From Taibaiella lutea (lineage in GTDB: Bacteria > Bacteroidota > Bacteroidia > Chitinophagales > Chitinophagaceae), in the NCBI RefSeq assembly GCF_008629695.1, contig NZ_VWSH01000003.1, positions 245,591 to 309,590 of the forward strand: 64,000 nucleotides of DNA, read 5' to 3'. This document shows, piece after piece, positions 16,896 to 25,260 of this stretch (position 1 is the first letter of the stretch; each line of letters begins with the position of its first letter). The notes under the pieces were generated by a model. It ran no database searches. It was not told where the DNA came from and worked only from the letters and a program-made list of their open reading frames with translations. The translations under genes were made by a program, and so were the position numbers.

Positions 16896-17558
16896 CTATT
16901 CAGATTCCTTTTTCCGGCTTTCATAACCTTCTTCAAAATATTTCGAAAATTTTCCGGCCCTTATTTTATCTATTTCTTCTGCAAAATTCAATACTGCCCT
17001 CGACAATACCTCTTCGTACGCGGCTACATGTTTATCACCCATTTCAAACAATCCGGGATAAATTTCAAAAGTGGTTTCATGCAAGGCAATCTCAATGGCA
17101 TCGAGAAATGCGGTATACCTTATCTGGCTGTTTCTCAAACTATTTTCTTCTACTGTGGCCTTCAGGTCTTCATACTTTTTGGTCATATCTTTATAAACCT
17201 CCGGTTTCCGGATATTTTTATTGATTTCGATTTGCTTCTGAAAATAGCTGTCCTCCAGTGTCGAAAAATATTTCGCCACATATTTATCCAGATCAAAACC
17301 TTCTTCCTGCAATGTTTCCAGTACTTTGCTATGTTTTGGACCATAACCGCGCATATTTCTGCGGATGTTAAGCAAGTATTTTCCTGTTTCCGGCTCTTCA
17401 TTTTCAACAAACCCGAATAATTCATCCAGGTTAATCATAGCCGGCATGTGAAATTCTTCGCTATCATCAACTTTAAAGAAGATGTATATCGTTACCCAGT
17501 CATAGCCCAGGTCTTCCAGCGAATTGTTGTACTTTATTCTTGTGATGGCCGCCTGCAT
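16896..17558 (-). CDS. Hypothetical cytoplasmic protein, unrecognised
   Basis: This 220-residue protein starts at ATG 17558, with a TAACTTTG promoter 20 nt upstream. It is acidic to neutral, mostly helical after residue 60 with a likely coiled coil (about 105-140, rich in Glu and Lys), and has no signal peptide or membrane segment. The N-terminal part (DWVTIYIFFKVDDSEEFHMPAMINL) looks like beta strands. I do not recognise a family. The stop codon lies just beside the minisatellite. Confidence 0.7.
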   Translation of the reverse strand: MQAAITRIKYNNSLEDLGYDWVTIYIFFKVDDSEEFHMPAMINLDELFGFVENEEPETGKYLLNIRRNMRGYGPKHSKVLETLQEEGFDLDKYVAKYFSTLEDSYFQKQIEINKNIRKPEVYKDMTKKYEDLKATVEENSLRNSQIRYTAFLDAIEIALHETTFEIYPGLFEMGDKHVAAYEEVLSRAVLNFAEEIDKIRAGKFSKYFEEGYESRKKESE

Positions 17559-17577
17559 AATACATATTTTTTGCAGG

Positions 17578-17585
17578 CAAAGTTA
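17578..17585 (-). promoter_or_regulatory. -7 element TAACTTTG of the unknown gene at 16896-17558
   Basis: A perfect TAnnTTTG on the minus strand ends 19 nt before the ATG at 17558. Confidence 0.5.
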
Positions 17586-17685
17586 ATATTTTAAAAATAA
17601 TAATAGCAATATAGGTCAAAAATGATTATAAAATATACTAAAAGGAGAAAGTTAAATGAATTTTATATCAAGTAACATCTTGTTT

Positions 17686-18264
17686 CTATTGTTTAAAGCC
17701 CAATCCCGCATGAGCCAATGCGCTGCGTAATATGGGTAAAGAAGCTTTGCCAAAACCATGTAGTTTGAGTAAAGATGCTTCGCTGTATGCCGATAATTGT
17801 TTCAAGGTTTTTATGCCTTCATTTGCCAATGCTCTTTGAGCCGGAGCAGATAAGGACTCCATGAAATTCTTTCCCGGTGCGGCTTTTGAGGGTTTGGTTT
17901 TCACTTTCTCCTCCATCTGCTTTACTCTGAATGCTGTCATTTTACTAATCAAATCCAAAGGCATGGGTTTGTCCAGCGGAAATTGTACGGAACCCTTTGC
18001 ATTCTTATAGTCTGCTATTTCAGCGGCAAATGCGGTAATAGCATCCGGCGTGGGATAGAAGCCTATATGATGTTCGTAAGCGGCAAAGTGAACGAGGTTT
18101 TTGCCATTCAATCTGAAGGTGGGCATTTTGTAATTGATGCATTCCATAGCATCGGGCGCTGCTTTGCGAATGGTCTGCCATACAGATTCCAGCAGCTTCT
18201 GTACCGGCTTGGGAAATACATCGATATAGGCATCTATGGTTTCAATATCGGAGAGTTTGGTCAT
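17686..18264 (-). CDS. DUF1801 (YdhG-like) protein with C-terminal helix-hairpin-helix domain
   Basis: Translation is taken from ATG 18264; the frame also runs to an upstream TTG. The first ~115 of 192 residues match the DUF1801/YdhG fold, with DAMECINYKMPTFRLNGKNLVHFAAYEHHIGFYP and a KGSVQFPLDKPMPLDLI segment. The last ~60 residues (ALANEGIKTLKQLSAYSEASLLKLHGFGKASLPILRSALA) form a helix-hairpin-helix like the RNA polymerase alpha C-terminal domain, as in some Bacteroidota DUF1801 proteins. The role is unclear; some relatives are called iron chaperones. It is cytoplasmic and lies 42 bp after the App1-like gene, transcribed in the same direction. Confidence 0.8.
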   Translation of the reverse strand: MTKLSDIETIDAYIDVFPKPVQKLLESVWQTIRKAAPDAMECINYKMPTFRLNGKNLVHFAAYEHHIGFYPTPDAITAFAAEIADYKNAKGSVQFPLDKPMPLDLISKMTAFRVKQMEEKVKTKPSKAAPGKNFMESLSAPAQRALANEGIKTLKQLSAYSEASLLKLHGFGKASLPILRSALAHAGLGFKQ

Positions 18265-18306
18265 GCTGCATTGATTTGTAGCAAACAAAATATAAAATCA
18301 TATTGT

Positions 18307-19317
18307 TTAAGCAAAATCTGCAGGAAGATTTGCATCTATCAAACCTATCTTGATTCCATGCTCAATGGCTTCTTTGCTGTCTTTAAAAATACACACAGGT
18401 ATGCCGTTCGTACTATGTACTTCCAGCAGCATCTGTGCATCATCCGCTCTCGAATTTCTTACGTTTCTGATATAGATGGCAAATATTTGCGCAGCAAATT
18501 TATCTGCAATCTTCGCATAGATTTCGGGGTCTTTCTGCGAGTTGTCTCCCAATAAAATAAATTGTTGATTAGGGAAAGCTTTGAAGAGCCTTACTATGCG
18601 CAGAAACTTACCGTCATGCCCGGTTTTGCCCGTCAATATAAGTTCTTTCCATCTTTTTATCTGGTTCAGTAGAAAAATGCCTTCGGGTAGTTTTTTTACC
18701 TTAAAAACATTTTTGAGGTAATCGTACAGATTCCATTCGCTGCTGGAAACATAGAAAAAGGGGTTGGGCAATTTATCTTTTGCAAATGAAAAGGCCAGCA
18801 GGTTATATTGTTTTGCCGTTTCGTCAAAAAGCCTTCGCTTGGCGGGATTGCGGGAGATAAGCTCGTACAGCCGTTTGAAAATTTTTGCGGAGAAGGAACG
18901 GATAATAGTATCGTCGATATCGGAAATAAACGCAAACTGAGAAAGGTGCGGAATAAATACTTTTCCTGTCGATGATGAAATCTCATTGCCGTTATCATCA
19001 ATGGCATGTACCTCTAATGCATGCCAGCCGGCAGCAAGATGGTGCTGAGGCGTCAGTTCTATTTTAAAAAAGCCGTCGGAGGCTGTTATTGCTTCTACAG
19101 ATTGCGATTCGAATGTCAGTTTTACTTTTGCATAAGGCACCGGCTTTACTTTAAAGAGCTTGATGAGTTGCCATATATTTTGCAACAAGCCGTTCTTTTC
19201 ATAGTTCAGCGTCACGTGCGGCTGCTTTTGCAGTAAATGACCATAGACTATCAGGTTTTCCGAATGTCCATAGCCATCATATACTTTTACAAAAGGCAAC
19301 TTTTCAGGGCTTTTCAT
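18307..19317 (-). CDS. App1-type phosphatidate phosphatase family protein (DUF2183)
   Basis: The 336-residue protein has an N-terminal beta domain (about 1-125) and a HAD-like App1 catalytic domain. This starts at SDIDDTIIRS with the DxDxT motif (D133, D135, T137) and continues with YVSSSEWNLYDYL, KTGHDGKFLRIVRLFKAFP and ILLGDNSQKDPEIYAKI, the later HAD motifs. The yeast founder App1p dephosphorylates phosphatidate to diacylglycerol. No signal peptide is visible. A lipid kinase-like gene is divergently placed 53 bp away, consistent with opposing steps on a phospholipid intermediate; that link is inference. Confidence 0.88.
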   Translation of the reverse strand: MKSPEKLPFVKVYDGYGHSENLIVYGHLLQKQPHVTLNYEKNGLLQNIWQLIKLFKVKPVPYAKVKLTFESQSVEAITASDGFFKIELTPQHHLAAGWHALEVHAIDDNGNEISSSTGKVFIPHLSQFAFISDIDDTIIRSFSAKIFKRLYELISRNPAKRRLFDETAKQYNLLAFSFAKDKLPNPFFYVSSSEWNLYDYLKNVFKVKKLPEGIFLLNQIKRWKELILTGKTGHDGKFLRIVRLFKAFPNQQFILLGDNSQKDPEIYAKIADKFAAQIFAIYIRNVRNSRADDAQMLLEVHSTNGIPVCIFKDSKEAIEHGIKIGLIDANLPADFA

Positions 19318-19370
19318 TGTTTAAAAAATCTATATTGTAACGCATTCAAATAAGCAATCAGCTAACGGCT

Positions 19371-20249
19371 ATGTCCAATGTAACATCAAAACGTAAAATA
19401 TTGTTTGCCATTAACAAAGCCGCCGGAAATAATACAATGGATTGCCCTGCATTAATTCCATCTTTCTTTGAAGATAAAAAAGAAATACAATATCTCTTAT
19501 TCGATTTGCCTGCCGATAATTTAAAAGAAGCGCTCAAAGAGTCCATTGCATCGTTTGAACCGGATATAGTAGTGGCTGTTGGCGGCGACGGCACTATTAA
19601 ACTGGTGGCTGAGGTGGTAATGCAGACTTCCATTGCGATTGGCGTGATTCCCGCCGGGTCGGCCAACGGCATGGCAAAAGAATTAAAAATCCCACTGGAG
19701 CCATTGGAGGCGTTGGAACTGATAGTTAAGGGAATAGCAAAACCGATTCACCTGACCAGGGTAAATAATAAACTTTGCATACATCTGAGCGATATAGGCT
19801 TCAATGCATCTTTGGTAAAACGCTTTCAGAATATGGAACACAGGGGTATGTGGGGTTATGTGAAGGCAGCATGGAGCGAGCTCTGGCATCATTCAAAAAT
19901 GCAGGCAAGTTTCGTACTTAACAATCAGAAGATAAAAAGAGATGCGGTAATGATAGTTGTGGCGAATGCCACGAGCTATGGTACCGGCATTACGGTTAAT
20001 CCGGTAGGCAAGCTGGATGACAGGCTTTTTGAAATAATTATTATCCGTAAAATTTCTCTTGCCGAAATATTGAAGATGCGTTTCTCTACCGGCGTTTTTC
20101 ATCCTGAAAAGACCGAGGTTTTTCAAACGAATCATGTAACGATTCATTCAAGAAAGAAGGTGCATTTCCAGGTAGACGGCGAATATTACGGGAAGGTAAA
20201 TGAACTGATAGCAGAAGTTATTCCTGATGCTATTAAGATTATTTATTGA
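19371..20249 (+). CDS. Diacylglycerol/sphingosine kinase-family lipid kinase
   Basis: The 292-residue protein has the DAGK catalytic layout: KRKILFAINKAAG at the N-terminus, the nucleotide motif VAVGGDGTIKLVAE (GGDGT 71-75), the loop IPAGSANGMAKEL (usually GTxND), and a C-terminal beta domain with FQVDGEYYG. It resembles YegS/DgkB-type enzymes. It probably phosphorylates diacylglycerol or another lipid alcohol using ATP at the membrane. The divergent neighbour is an App1-like phosphatase. A strong terminator follows. Confidence 0.88.
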   Translation: MSNVTSKRKILFAINKAAGNNTMDCPALIPSFFEDKKEIQYLLFDLPADNLKEALKESIASFEPDIVVAVGGDGTIKLVAEVVMQTSIAIGVIPAGSANGMAKELKIPLEPLEALELIVKGIAKPIHLTRVNNKLCIHLSDIGFNASLVKRFQNMEHRGMWGYVKAAWSELWHHSKMQASFVLNNQKIKRDAVMIVVANATSYGTGITVNPVGKLDDRLFEIIIIRKISLAEILKMRFSTGVFHPEKTEVFQTNHVTIHSRKKVHFQVDGEYYGKVNELIAEVIPDAIKIIY

Positions 20250-20280
20250 TCTCGCATTTCCAAACACTTAAAAGTACTGT

Positions 20281-20330
20281 AAACGAATAAAGCATAAGCC
20301 GGGGCTTATGCTTTATTCGTTTCTTTTATG
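20281..20330. terminator. Perfect 20-bp stem terminator between lipid kinase and gldH
   Basis: AAACGAATAAAGCATAAGCC (20281-20300) pairs perfectly with its complement at 20303-20322, followed by CTTTTAT. It serves both converging genes. Confidence 0.9.
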
Positions 20331-20334
20331 ATGG

Positions 20335-20832
20335 TTATTTTTTAATTTCTTCTACCATAAGCCCTACATTTAATACGGAAGGCAGGGGATCCATGCGCAT
20401 CAATTGTTCTATCCTGATTTCATAAATGCCGGGTTGCTTAAATTGCGGCATAGCTTTGGGGTCCATAAAAATTTTGTGCTCCCATATGCCACCCATGCCT
20501 TTTCCCTGCCATACGCCGGAAGCATCTGCCAACGGCACTTCCAGCTTTGGCCCGTCTTTAAACGTTTTTTCACCGGGGCCTTTTATTTTCAGGCGCAACC
20601 ATAAATTGGAATTGGGATAAGCTTCATCATGTCGAAACAATAAAAAACAATAATGATTTGCAGTAGTGTCTTTAATTTCCAGTTTGAATTCGGGCATGAA
20701 CTTTGCAGCCCATGCAGCCGATGGTACCGGTACCTGCTTCTGATAGTATGCTGTTTTCATACCACAGGAGGAAAGCATAGAAACTGCTATCATTAAAGGA
20801 AAAACAAATGCTTTTATAACCCTTGATTTCAT
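20335..20832 (-). CDS. gldH: Gliding motility lipoprotein GldH
   Basis: The start is set at ATG 20832 so that the lipoprotein signal (LSSC, lipidated C23) is of normal length; an ATG 15 codons upstream is less suitable. The 165-residue protein has the GldH signatures: YCFLLFRHDEAYPNSNLWL, ASGVWQGKGMGGIWEHK, PGIYEIRIEQLMRMDPLPSVLNVGL. GldH is required for gliding in Flavobacterium and is widespread in Bacteroidota; its molecular role is not settled. It is the last gene of a methyltransferase-yicC-gldH run, 56 nt after yicC. Confidence 0.88.
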   Translation of the reverse strand: MKSRVIKAFVFPLMIAVSMLSSCGMKTAYYQKQVPVPSAAWAAKFMPEFKLEIKDTTANHYCFLLFRHDEAYPNSNLWLRLKIKGPGEKTFKDGPKLEVPLADASGVWQGKGMGGIWEHKIFMDPKAMPQFKQPGIYEIRIEQLMRMDPLPSVLNVGLMVEEIKK

Positions 20833-20888
20833 TGTTGCTTTTGTTATTTTACATTTTAGAATTTGGAACACAAACATCTGACACTTGC

Positions 20889-21779
20889 TTAAAGTACATT
20901 TAAAACCTGCTCTTTTGCTTTTTCCAGATTATCTTTCATATTAACTACAATCTTTTGAATATCGGCATCGTTGGCTTTGGAGCCGAGGGTATTTATTTCG
21001 CGGCCTACTTCCTGCAATACAAAGCCAAGCTTTTTGCCGATTCCTTCCTCGTTACCTTGTTCCATTAGCTGAGCAAAGTAACCGGTATGCGAACGCAGCC
21101 TTTGTTTTTCTTCAGAAAAATCAATTTTCTCAATATAGAAAATAAGTTCCTGTTCCAGGCGGTTCAAATCAATTCTTTCCTTTTCCACCCACTCTTCCAG
21201 GGAGCCATTAATGCGCTGACGGATGCGCTCCATCCTTGCGGGTTCAAATACTTCTACCTGTACCACCTGGGTTTCAATGCTATTGATGTTTTGCAGCAAA
21301 TCTTTTGCAATCTCAATACCTTCTTCTGCTCTGTGGTCCGCCAGTTTCTGTGCGGCTTCCTGTATCAGGGTTTTAATGCTCAGCCATTCTTCTTCAGGCA
21401 ATGTGTCCATATCGGCCGCTACTATTTCGGGCATACGCATCAATGTTGCCAGCACATGTTCGGGATGACCCGTAACATTCAGGTTCAGGTCATTGGCAAT
21501 GGTCGTCATGGCGTTATAATAATATCTTGCCAAATCGGTATTGACCTGCATGGGCTTATTGGCGCCTTCCTGTTTAATGGTAACAGTAAGGTCAACCGTG
21601 CCACGTTTCAATATGCGCATCAATTCATTGCGGATGTCGGCTTCATAAGCTTTCAGTAAGGGAGAAAAACGGTTGTTCAGTTCAAACTGTTTTCCGTTAA
21701 GTGATTTCACTTCTACAATAACCTGTCTGTTGCCGGCTTTACCTTCGGCGCGGCCATAGCCGGTCATGGAGTATATCAT
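20889..21779 (-). CDS. yicC: YicC/YloC family endoribonuclease
   Basis: The 296-residue protein begins MIYSMTGYGRAEG, the near-invariant YicC N-terminus, and continues with VEVKSLNGKQFELNNRFSP. Its C-terminal half has the family pattern RIDLNRLEQELIFYIEKIDFSEEKQRLRSH and GKKLGFVLQEVGREINTLGSKAND. E. coli YicC is an endoribonuclease acting on small RNAs; the exact role in Bacteroidota is unknown. It lies 24 nt after the methyltransferase gene, so co-transcription is likely. Confidence 0.93.
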   Translation of the reverse strand: MIYSMTGYGRAEGKAGNRQVIVEVKSLNGKQFELNNRFSPLLKAYEADIRNELMRILKRGTVDLTVTIKQEGANKPMQVNTDLARYYYNAMTTIANDLNLNVTGHPEHVLATLMRMPEIVAADMDTLPEEEWLSIKTLIQEAAQKLADHRAEEGIEIAKDLLQNINSIETQVVQVEVFEPARMERIRQRINGSLEEWVEKERIDLNRLEQELIFYIEKIDFSEEKQRLRSHTGYFAQLMEQGNEEGIGKKLGFVLQEVGREINTLGSKANDADIQKIVVNMKDNLEKAKEQVLNVL

Positions 21780-21803
21780 TCAGAGTATGTTTTACAATTC
21801 GGT

Positions 21804-22832
21804 TTATTTCTTTTCCGCAATGATGTAAATAAATGCAGTGATTTTCAAGCCACCTTTATTTCCCAGTAATCCTGTTACAAAATTCATGGACTTTCCTACT
21901 ATATTTTTTATGCCGCTGCTGTAATGGGTGTCCCAGAATGCCGGCAGAATGGTAAGGTTATAGCCTTTGGTTGTAATGATTTTTTCATAATCTTCCACAG
22001 GAAGAATATGCTCCGACCAGACTCCATTTTCGGGATTGCAGGTATTGCTGTAGTGGATATCAGGATTAGGCAGCACACTTTTAACACGATACATTTCGAT
22101 GGCATTGTCCAGATCCTGCATTGCCAAGCCTCTTGTTGCCAGAGCAAGTTGTTCAAGCTCATTGGCAGAAATTGCATTCAATTTACTGCTGATAATTGAT
22201 TTCCTTACTGGTATAAAAACCTGTTCATGCTTTTTATGGAGTCTTTTATGAAACCAGAGCATGGCAGGGTTTTGATAATTTGCCGTTGTTGAGAAATAAA
22301 TAAGCGCATTGGGTTGCCCCGCTGACATTTTCTTGTAGAAGTCATTCAGGTCATAAATATGTTCAACCACATTCCTGCTCAAAATTATATCACATGAAAT
22401 GCCTTTTTCATTCAGCTGTTCAATGGTTCCGGAATGGTCGGCAGTAATGTAAAGATCAATCTGAATCTTAAGATAGTTTGCCACTTTTTCTGCTGCATCT
22501 GTCATTTCCGCCATGATATCATTGTAAACAACCATTTTACAACCTATCATTTTGGCCAATAAATATAAACTACCTACACCTGCACCATAATCCATTAGCA
22601 CGATCTCCTCAACCGGTTTCCCTTTTAGAAGGATGGACCGGTATAGAAGTTCGGCAGCAGTCTGCACCGAAAAGAAGTTTCTTTGCTGATGGCAGCCTTT
22701 AAAATAGCTTTTTGACAATTCAGAAAGATCCAATTGTTCCAACGGCAATTCTTTAAGACTTAGATATAACTTCTCTGCTTTTTCATTAATCAGGCGACTA
22801 AGGCTATCAACAGGTTTTACAAAATTATCCAT
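21804..22832 (-). CDS. SAM-dependent class I methyltransferase
   Basis: I place the start at ATG 22832; the two codons upstream begin with TTG. The 342-residue protein has motif I LMDYGAGVGSLYLLAK (about 79-94), VVYNDIM after strand beta 2, and a CDIILSRNVVEHIYDLNDFY motif (motif IV/post-motif), typical of class I methyltransferases. The N-terminal ~70 residues are helical and the C-terminal ~100 are of unknown type. The substrate is unknown. It heads the operon with yicC and gldH. Confidence 0.82.
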   Translation of the reverse strand: MDNFVKPVDSLSRLINEKAEKLYLSLKELPLEQLDLSELSKSYFKGCHQQRNFFSVQTAAELLYRSILLKGKPVEEIVLMDYGAGVGSLYLLAKMIGCKMVVYNDIMAEMTDAAEKVANYLKIQIDLYITADHSGTIEQLNEKGISCDIILSRNVVEHIYDLNDFYKKMSAGQPNALIYFSTTANYQNPAMLWFHKRLHKKHEQVFIPVRKSIISSKLNAISANELEQLALATRGLAMQDLDNAIEMYRVKSVLPNPDIHYSNTCNPENGVWSEHILPVEDYEKIITTKGYNLTILPAFWDTHYSSGIKNIVGKSMNFVTGLLGNKGGLKITAFIYIIAEKK

Positions 22833-23020
22833 TGTCAATCCGGTAAATTTAAATTTATGCGCAATATTACTAATAACCGTTCATTGAAACGACAATAATT
22901 AAATTATTGAAACAATAAGGATGATCGCTTTAAGCATATTCTTAAATACCAAAATATGCTCATTTATAAAAAATAGGTTAAAGAAAAAAGATGTATGCTT
23001 GAAAGCGCAGGATAAATAAT

Positions 23021-23028
23021 TAGCTTTA
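23021..23028 (+). promoter_or_regulatory. Putative -7 element TAGCTTTA of the lipoprotein gene
   Basis: One mismatch to TAnnTTTG, but TTG at 22999-23001 is spaced 19 nt upstream, the expected distance. It lies 27 nt before the ATG. Confidence 0.4.
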
Positions 23029-23054
23029 CAAAACCAACATAAAACACAATAATA

Positions 23055-23888
23055 ATGAACAACAAAATTGTACCTGCATCAATCGCCTTTGTTACACTAC
23101 TTGCACTCAATGCCTGCAACAACGGCACAACCGAAAACACAACCACTGCTGATACTGCTCAGGCGACCACTGCCCCTGCAGCTCCGGTTACTATTCAACC
23201 GGTAACAGGGTCTCCTGAATTTGCAGATGCCAAACTGGGCATCAAAAACGTAAAAGCCGAAATGCAGGGAACTGACTCTGTAAAGATTACTATAGATTAT
23301 GATGTAAAAAATTATGAGTTAAAAAATCAGACAAGTGATGCGACTACAAAGGAATGTAATAATTCCAAAGATGGTCAGCACATCCATTTTATTTTAGACA
23401 ATCAACCTTATGCCGCTTTGTATGAACCTACTAAAACTTTTACTGTAGCCGCCAAGAGCGAACATTACCTGATGTCTTTCCTGTCACGTTCTTACCACGA
23501 ATCTATCAAAACTCCTGACGCAGGCGTGTTATACCATTTCTCGGTTGATGAAAAGGGTAAGCTCACTAAAATGGATATTCCAAAAACACCGATGATTTTT
23601 TACAGCCGTCCGAAAGGTCAATACATCGGCGCAGATACCAAAAATGTTTTATTGGATTTCTATGTTTATAATACTGCATTAGCCGCAGATGGCAATAAGG
23701 TGAAAGCAAGCATTAACGGCACCGATTTTACAATTGACAAATGGCAGCCTTATTTTATACAAAATGCACCGATGGGTGATGTAACGGTTAATGTTCAACT
23801 GGTTGACAAAGACGGTAAAAATATAGAAGGCGTAAACACTTCCGTAAGTCGTTCTATTAAATTGGCCGAACAGGAGCCTGTTAAGTAA
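23055..23888 (+). CDS. Lipoprotein of unknown function
   Basis: The 277-residue protein has a lipoprotein signal ending ALNAC (lipidated C21), a Thr/Ala-rich linker (about 22-50), and a beta-rich domain. A segment GQHIHFILDNQPYAALYEP, followed by HYLMSFLSRSYHESIK, resembles the His-containing parts of small metal-binding or DUF4399-like periplasmic domains, but I cannot assign a family. It would sit in the outer or inner membrane facing the periplasm. It has a probable promoter and a perfect inverted repeat after it. Confidence 0.75.
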   Translation: MNNKIVPASIAFVTLLALNACNNGTTENTTTADTAQATTAPAAPVTIQPVTGSPEFADAKLGIKNVKAEMQGTDSVKITIDYDVKNYELKNQTSDATTKECNNSKDGQHIHFILDNQPYAALYEPTKTFTVAAKSEHYLMSFLSRSYHESIKTPDAGVLYHFSVDEKGKLTKMDIPKTPMIFYSRPKGQYIGADTKNVLLDFYVYNTALAADGNKVKASINGTDFTIDKWQPYFIQNAPMGDVTVNVQLVDKDGKNIEGVNTSVSRSIKLAEQEPVK

Positions 23889-23894
23889 TAATTG

Positions 23895-23958
23895 TTTCCC
23901 GCAGATTCAGAAAGACGCCTCAACAAAACAGGTATAAATCTGTATAATCTGCGGGAAA
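23895..23958 (+). terminator. Inverted repeat after the lipoprotein gene
   Basis: TTTCCCGCAGATT (23895-23907) pairs perfectly with AATCTGCGGGAAA (23946-23958) across a 38-nt loop. No T run follows, so termination is uncertain. Confidence 0.45.
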
Positions 23959-23966
23959 TACATTTG
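23959..23966 (+). promoter_or_regulatory. -7 element TACATTTG of the LysM gene
   Basis: A perfect TAnnTTTG directly abuts the preceding inverted repeat and ends 25 nt before the ATG at 23992. Confidence 0.5.
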
Positions 23967-23991
23967 CAAAGGGATTAACAATTAAAACGAC

Positions 23992-24924
23992 ATGAGAAAA
24001 TTACTGCTGCTTTTACAAATAATACTTTTTGGATTAACAAGTAAGGCCCAGGACACATTATGGGTAAAAAAAGCAGATGGAAAGGCTTTTGTCATACATA
24101 AAGTAAAAAGCGGCGAAGACATTTTTCTCCTGTCAAAAAAATACAAAGTCCCGCCTGCAGCTTTAGCAGATGCCAATAACCTTAATTATCAAGGCGGATT
24201 AGCTTCCGGGACTATAGTATGGGTTCCCGTTGATAATTATAATTTCATACGAATTGAAAGTGTGGTTAAAAGCAAGCCCATTTATTACAAAGTCGGCAGG
24301 AACGAAGCGCTGAAAGATGTAACAAGAATGATAAATGTTGCTCAGAGCACGCTTCAAATGTGGAACCACATGAGCGAACAGGATATTTTCCCCGGGCAGG
24401 TCCTGCAAATAGGGTGGATTGCCTTTGATGATACGCAAGTTCCGTTTTCGGCTACATCCGGTAATTCCGACGTTTCAGGTTTAACACAAAAACAAAAAGG
24501 TGTTATAGGCTATCCCGGCCCTAAACCACAAGCTACCGTTGTTGATTCAGTAAAAACTAAAGCCGGTTTAAACGAATCTTCCGCAAATGAAGAAAATGAT
24601 ACGATTGCAAGCCCCTATGAACAATTGTATGAAACACAGACTATGGGTAATGCAAGTAATAATGAAAGCGGAGCTGCTGTATTCTATCCTTTAAAAATGA
24701 AGATGGCTGAGGGGATTTATTATGCTTTTCATAATACCGCAGCAAAAGGAACCATTATAAAAGTAATGAATCCTGCAAATGGAAATTTCATTTACGCAAA
24801 AGTCATCGGCACTATTCCCAAATTAGGCGATTATAATAATTGTATTATTGCGCTGAGCACCAATGCTGCAAAAGGCCTGATGGCAAAGGAAAGGCGTATG
24901 TTTTGCAAGATTGAATACCAATAG
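23992..24924 (+). CDS. Secreted LysM-domain protein with RlpA-like C-terminal domain
   Basis: The 310-residue protein has a signal peptide ending SKAQ. A LysM domain follows at about 34-80 (IHKVKSGEDIFLLSKKYKVPPAALADANNL, then SGTIVWVPV). A second, weaker LysM-like unit lies at about 97-140 (YYKVGRNEALKDVTRMINV...PGQVLQIG). A linker follows, and then a double-psi beta-barrel-like domain (about 235-310) with AAKGTIIKVMNPANGNFIYAKVIG. LysM binds peptidoglycan glycans. The C-terminal domain looks like RlpA but without a clear catalytic Asp, so it may only bind. A cell-wall role in the periplasm is likely. Confidence 0.8.
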   Translation: MRKLLLLLQIILFGLTSKAQDTLWVKKADGKAFVIHKVKSGEDIFLLSKKYKVPPAALADANNLNYQGGLASGTIVWVPVDNYNFIRIESVVKSKPIYYKVGRNEALKDVTRMINVAQSTLQMWNHMSEQDIFPGQVLQIGWIAFDDTQVPFSATSGNSDVSGLTQKQKGVIGYPGPKPQATVVDSVKTKAGLNESSANEENDTIASPYEQLYETQTMGNASNNESGAAVFYPLKMKMAEGIYYAFHNTAAKGTIIKVMNPANGNFIYAKVIGTIPKLGDYNNCIIALSTNAAKGLMAKERRMFCKIEYQ

Positions 24925-24944
24925 TGCGTTTTTTTTAAAGTAAT

Positions 24945-24968
24945 CGGGAATCTGAATATCAGAACCCG
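24945..24968 (+). terminator. Hairpin after the LysM gene
   Basis: CGGG-aa-TCTGA pairs with TCAGA-a-CCCG around an ATA loop, followed by GAATTTTAT. The T run is poor. Confidence 0.5.
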
Positions 24969-25052
24969 GAATTTTATAGCAGGCTGTGAAAATATTTCAC
25001 AAAAAAATAAAAAATACTTTGCCCTTTTTGCATTTTATTCAAAATCAATCTT

Positions 25053-25060
25053 TACTTTTG
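25053..25060 (+). promoter_or_regulatory. -7 element TACTTTTG of tRNA-Leu
   Basis: A perfect TAnnTTTG lies 17 nt before the mature tRNA 5' end. TTTG at 25027-25030 is 22 nt upstream and may be the -33 element. Confidence 0.65.
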
Positions 25061-25077
25061 CACTCCATTTTTGAGTC

Positions 25078-25159
25078 GCGGGTGTGGTGAAATTGGTAGA
25101 CACGCTAGACTTAGGATCTAGTGCCGCGAGGCATGGGGGTTCGAGTCCCTCCACCCGCA
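25078..25159 (+). tRNA. tRNA-Leu (anticodon UAG)
   Basis: An 82-nt class II cloverleaf: acceptor GCGGGTG pairs with CACCCGC, discriminator A at 25159. The D loop contains GGTAGA. The anticodon stem CTAGA/TCTAG encloses the loop CTTAGGA with anticodon TAG at 25112-25114. A long variable arm (TGCCGCGAGGCAT) and a T arm with TTCGAGT follow. The 3' CCA is not encoded. Confidence 0.98.
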
Positions 25160-25166
25160 CTAAGAT

Positions 25167-25200
25167 GAAAGCCCCGCATTTGCGGGGTTTTGTTTTTTTT
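25167..25200 (+). terminator. Terminator of tRNA-Leu
   Basis: The stem CCCCGC/GCGGGG (25172-25177 with 25182-25187), loop ATTT, is followed by TTTTGTTTTTTTT. Confidence 0.9.
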
Positions 25201-25260
25201 CCGATTCAGGGATGGCGTATTATTCATAACATTACAATCATCTAAAAAAAATCATAACAC

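Noticed and set aside
16489..16936. Several overlapping ORFs of 70-140 codons over the minisatellite
   Set aside because: They exist on both strands because the GC-rich repeat has few stop codons. The 83-bp dimer shifts frame, so no peptide repeat is kept.
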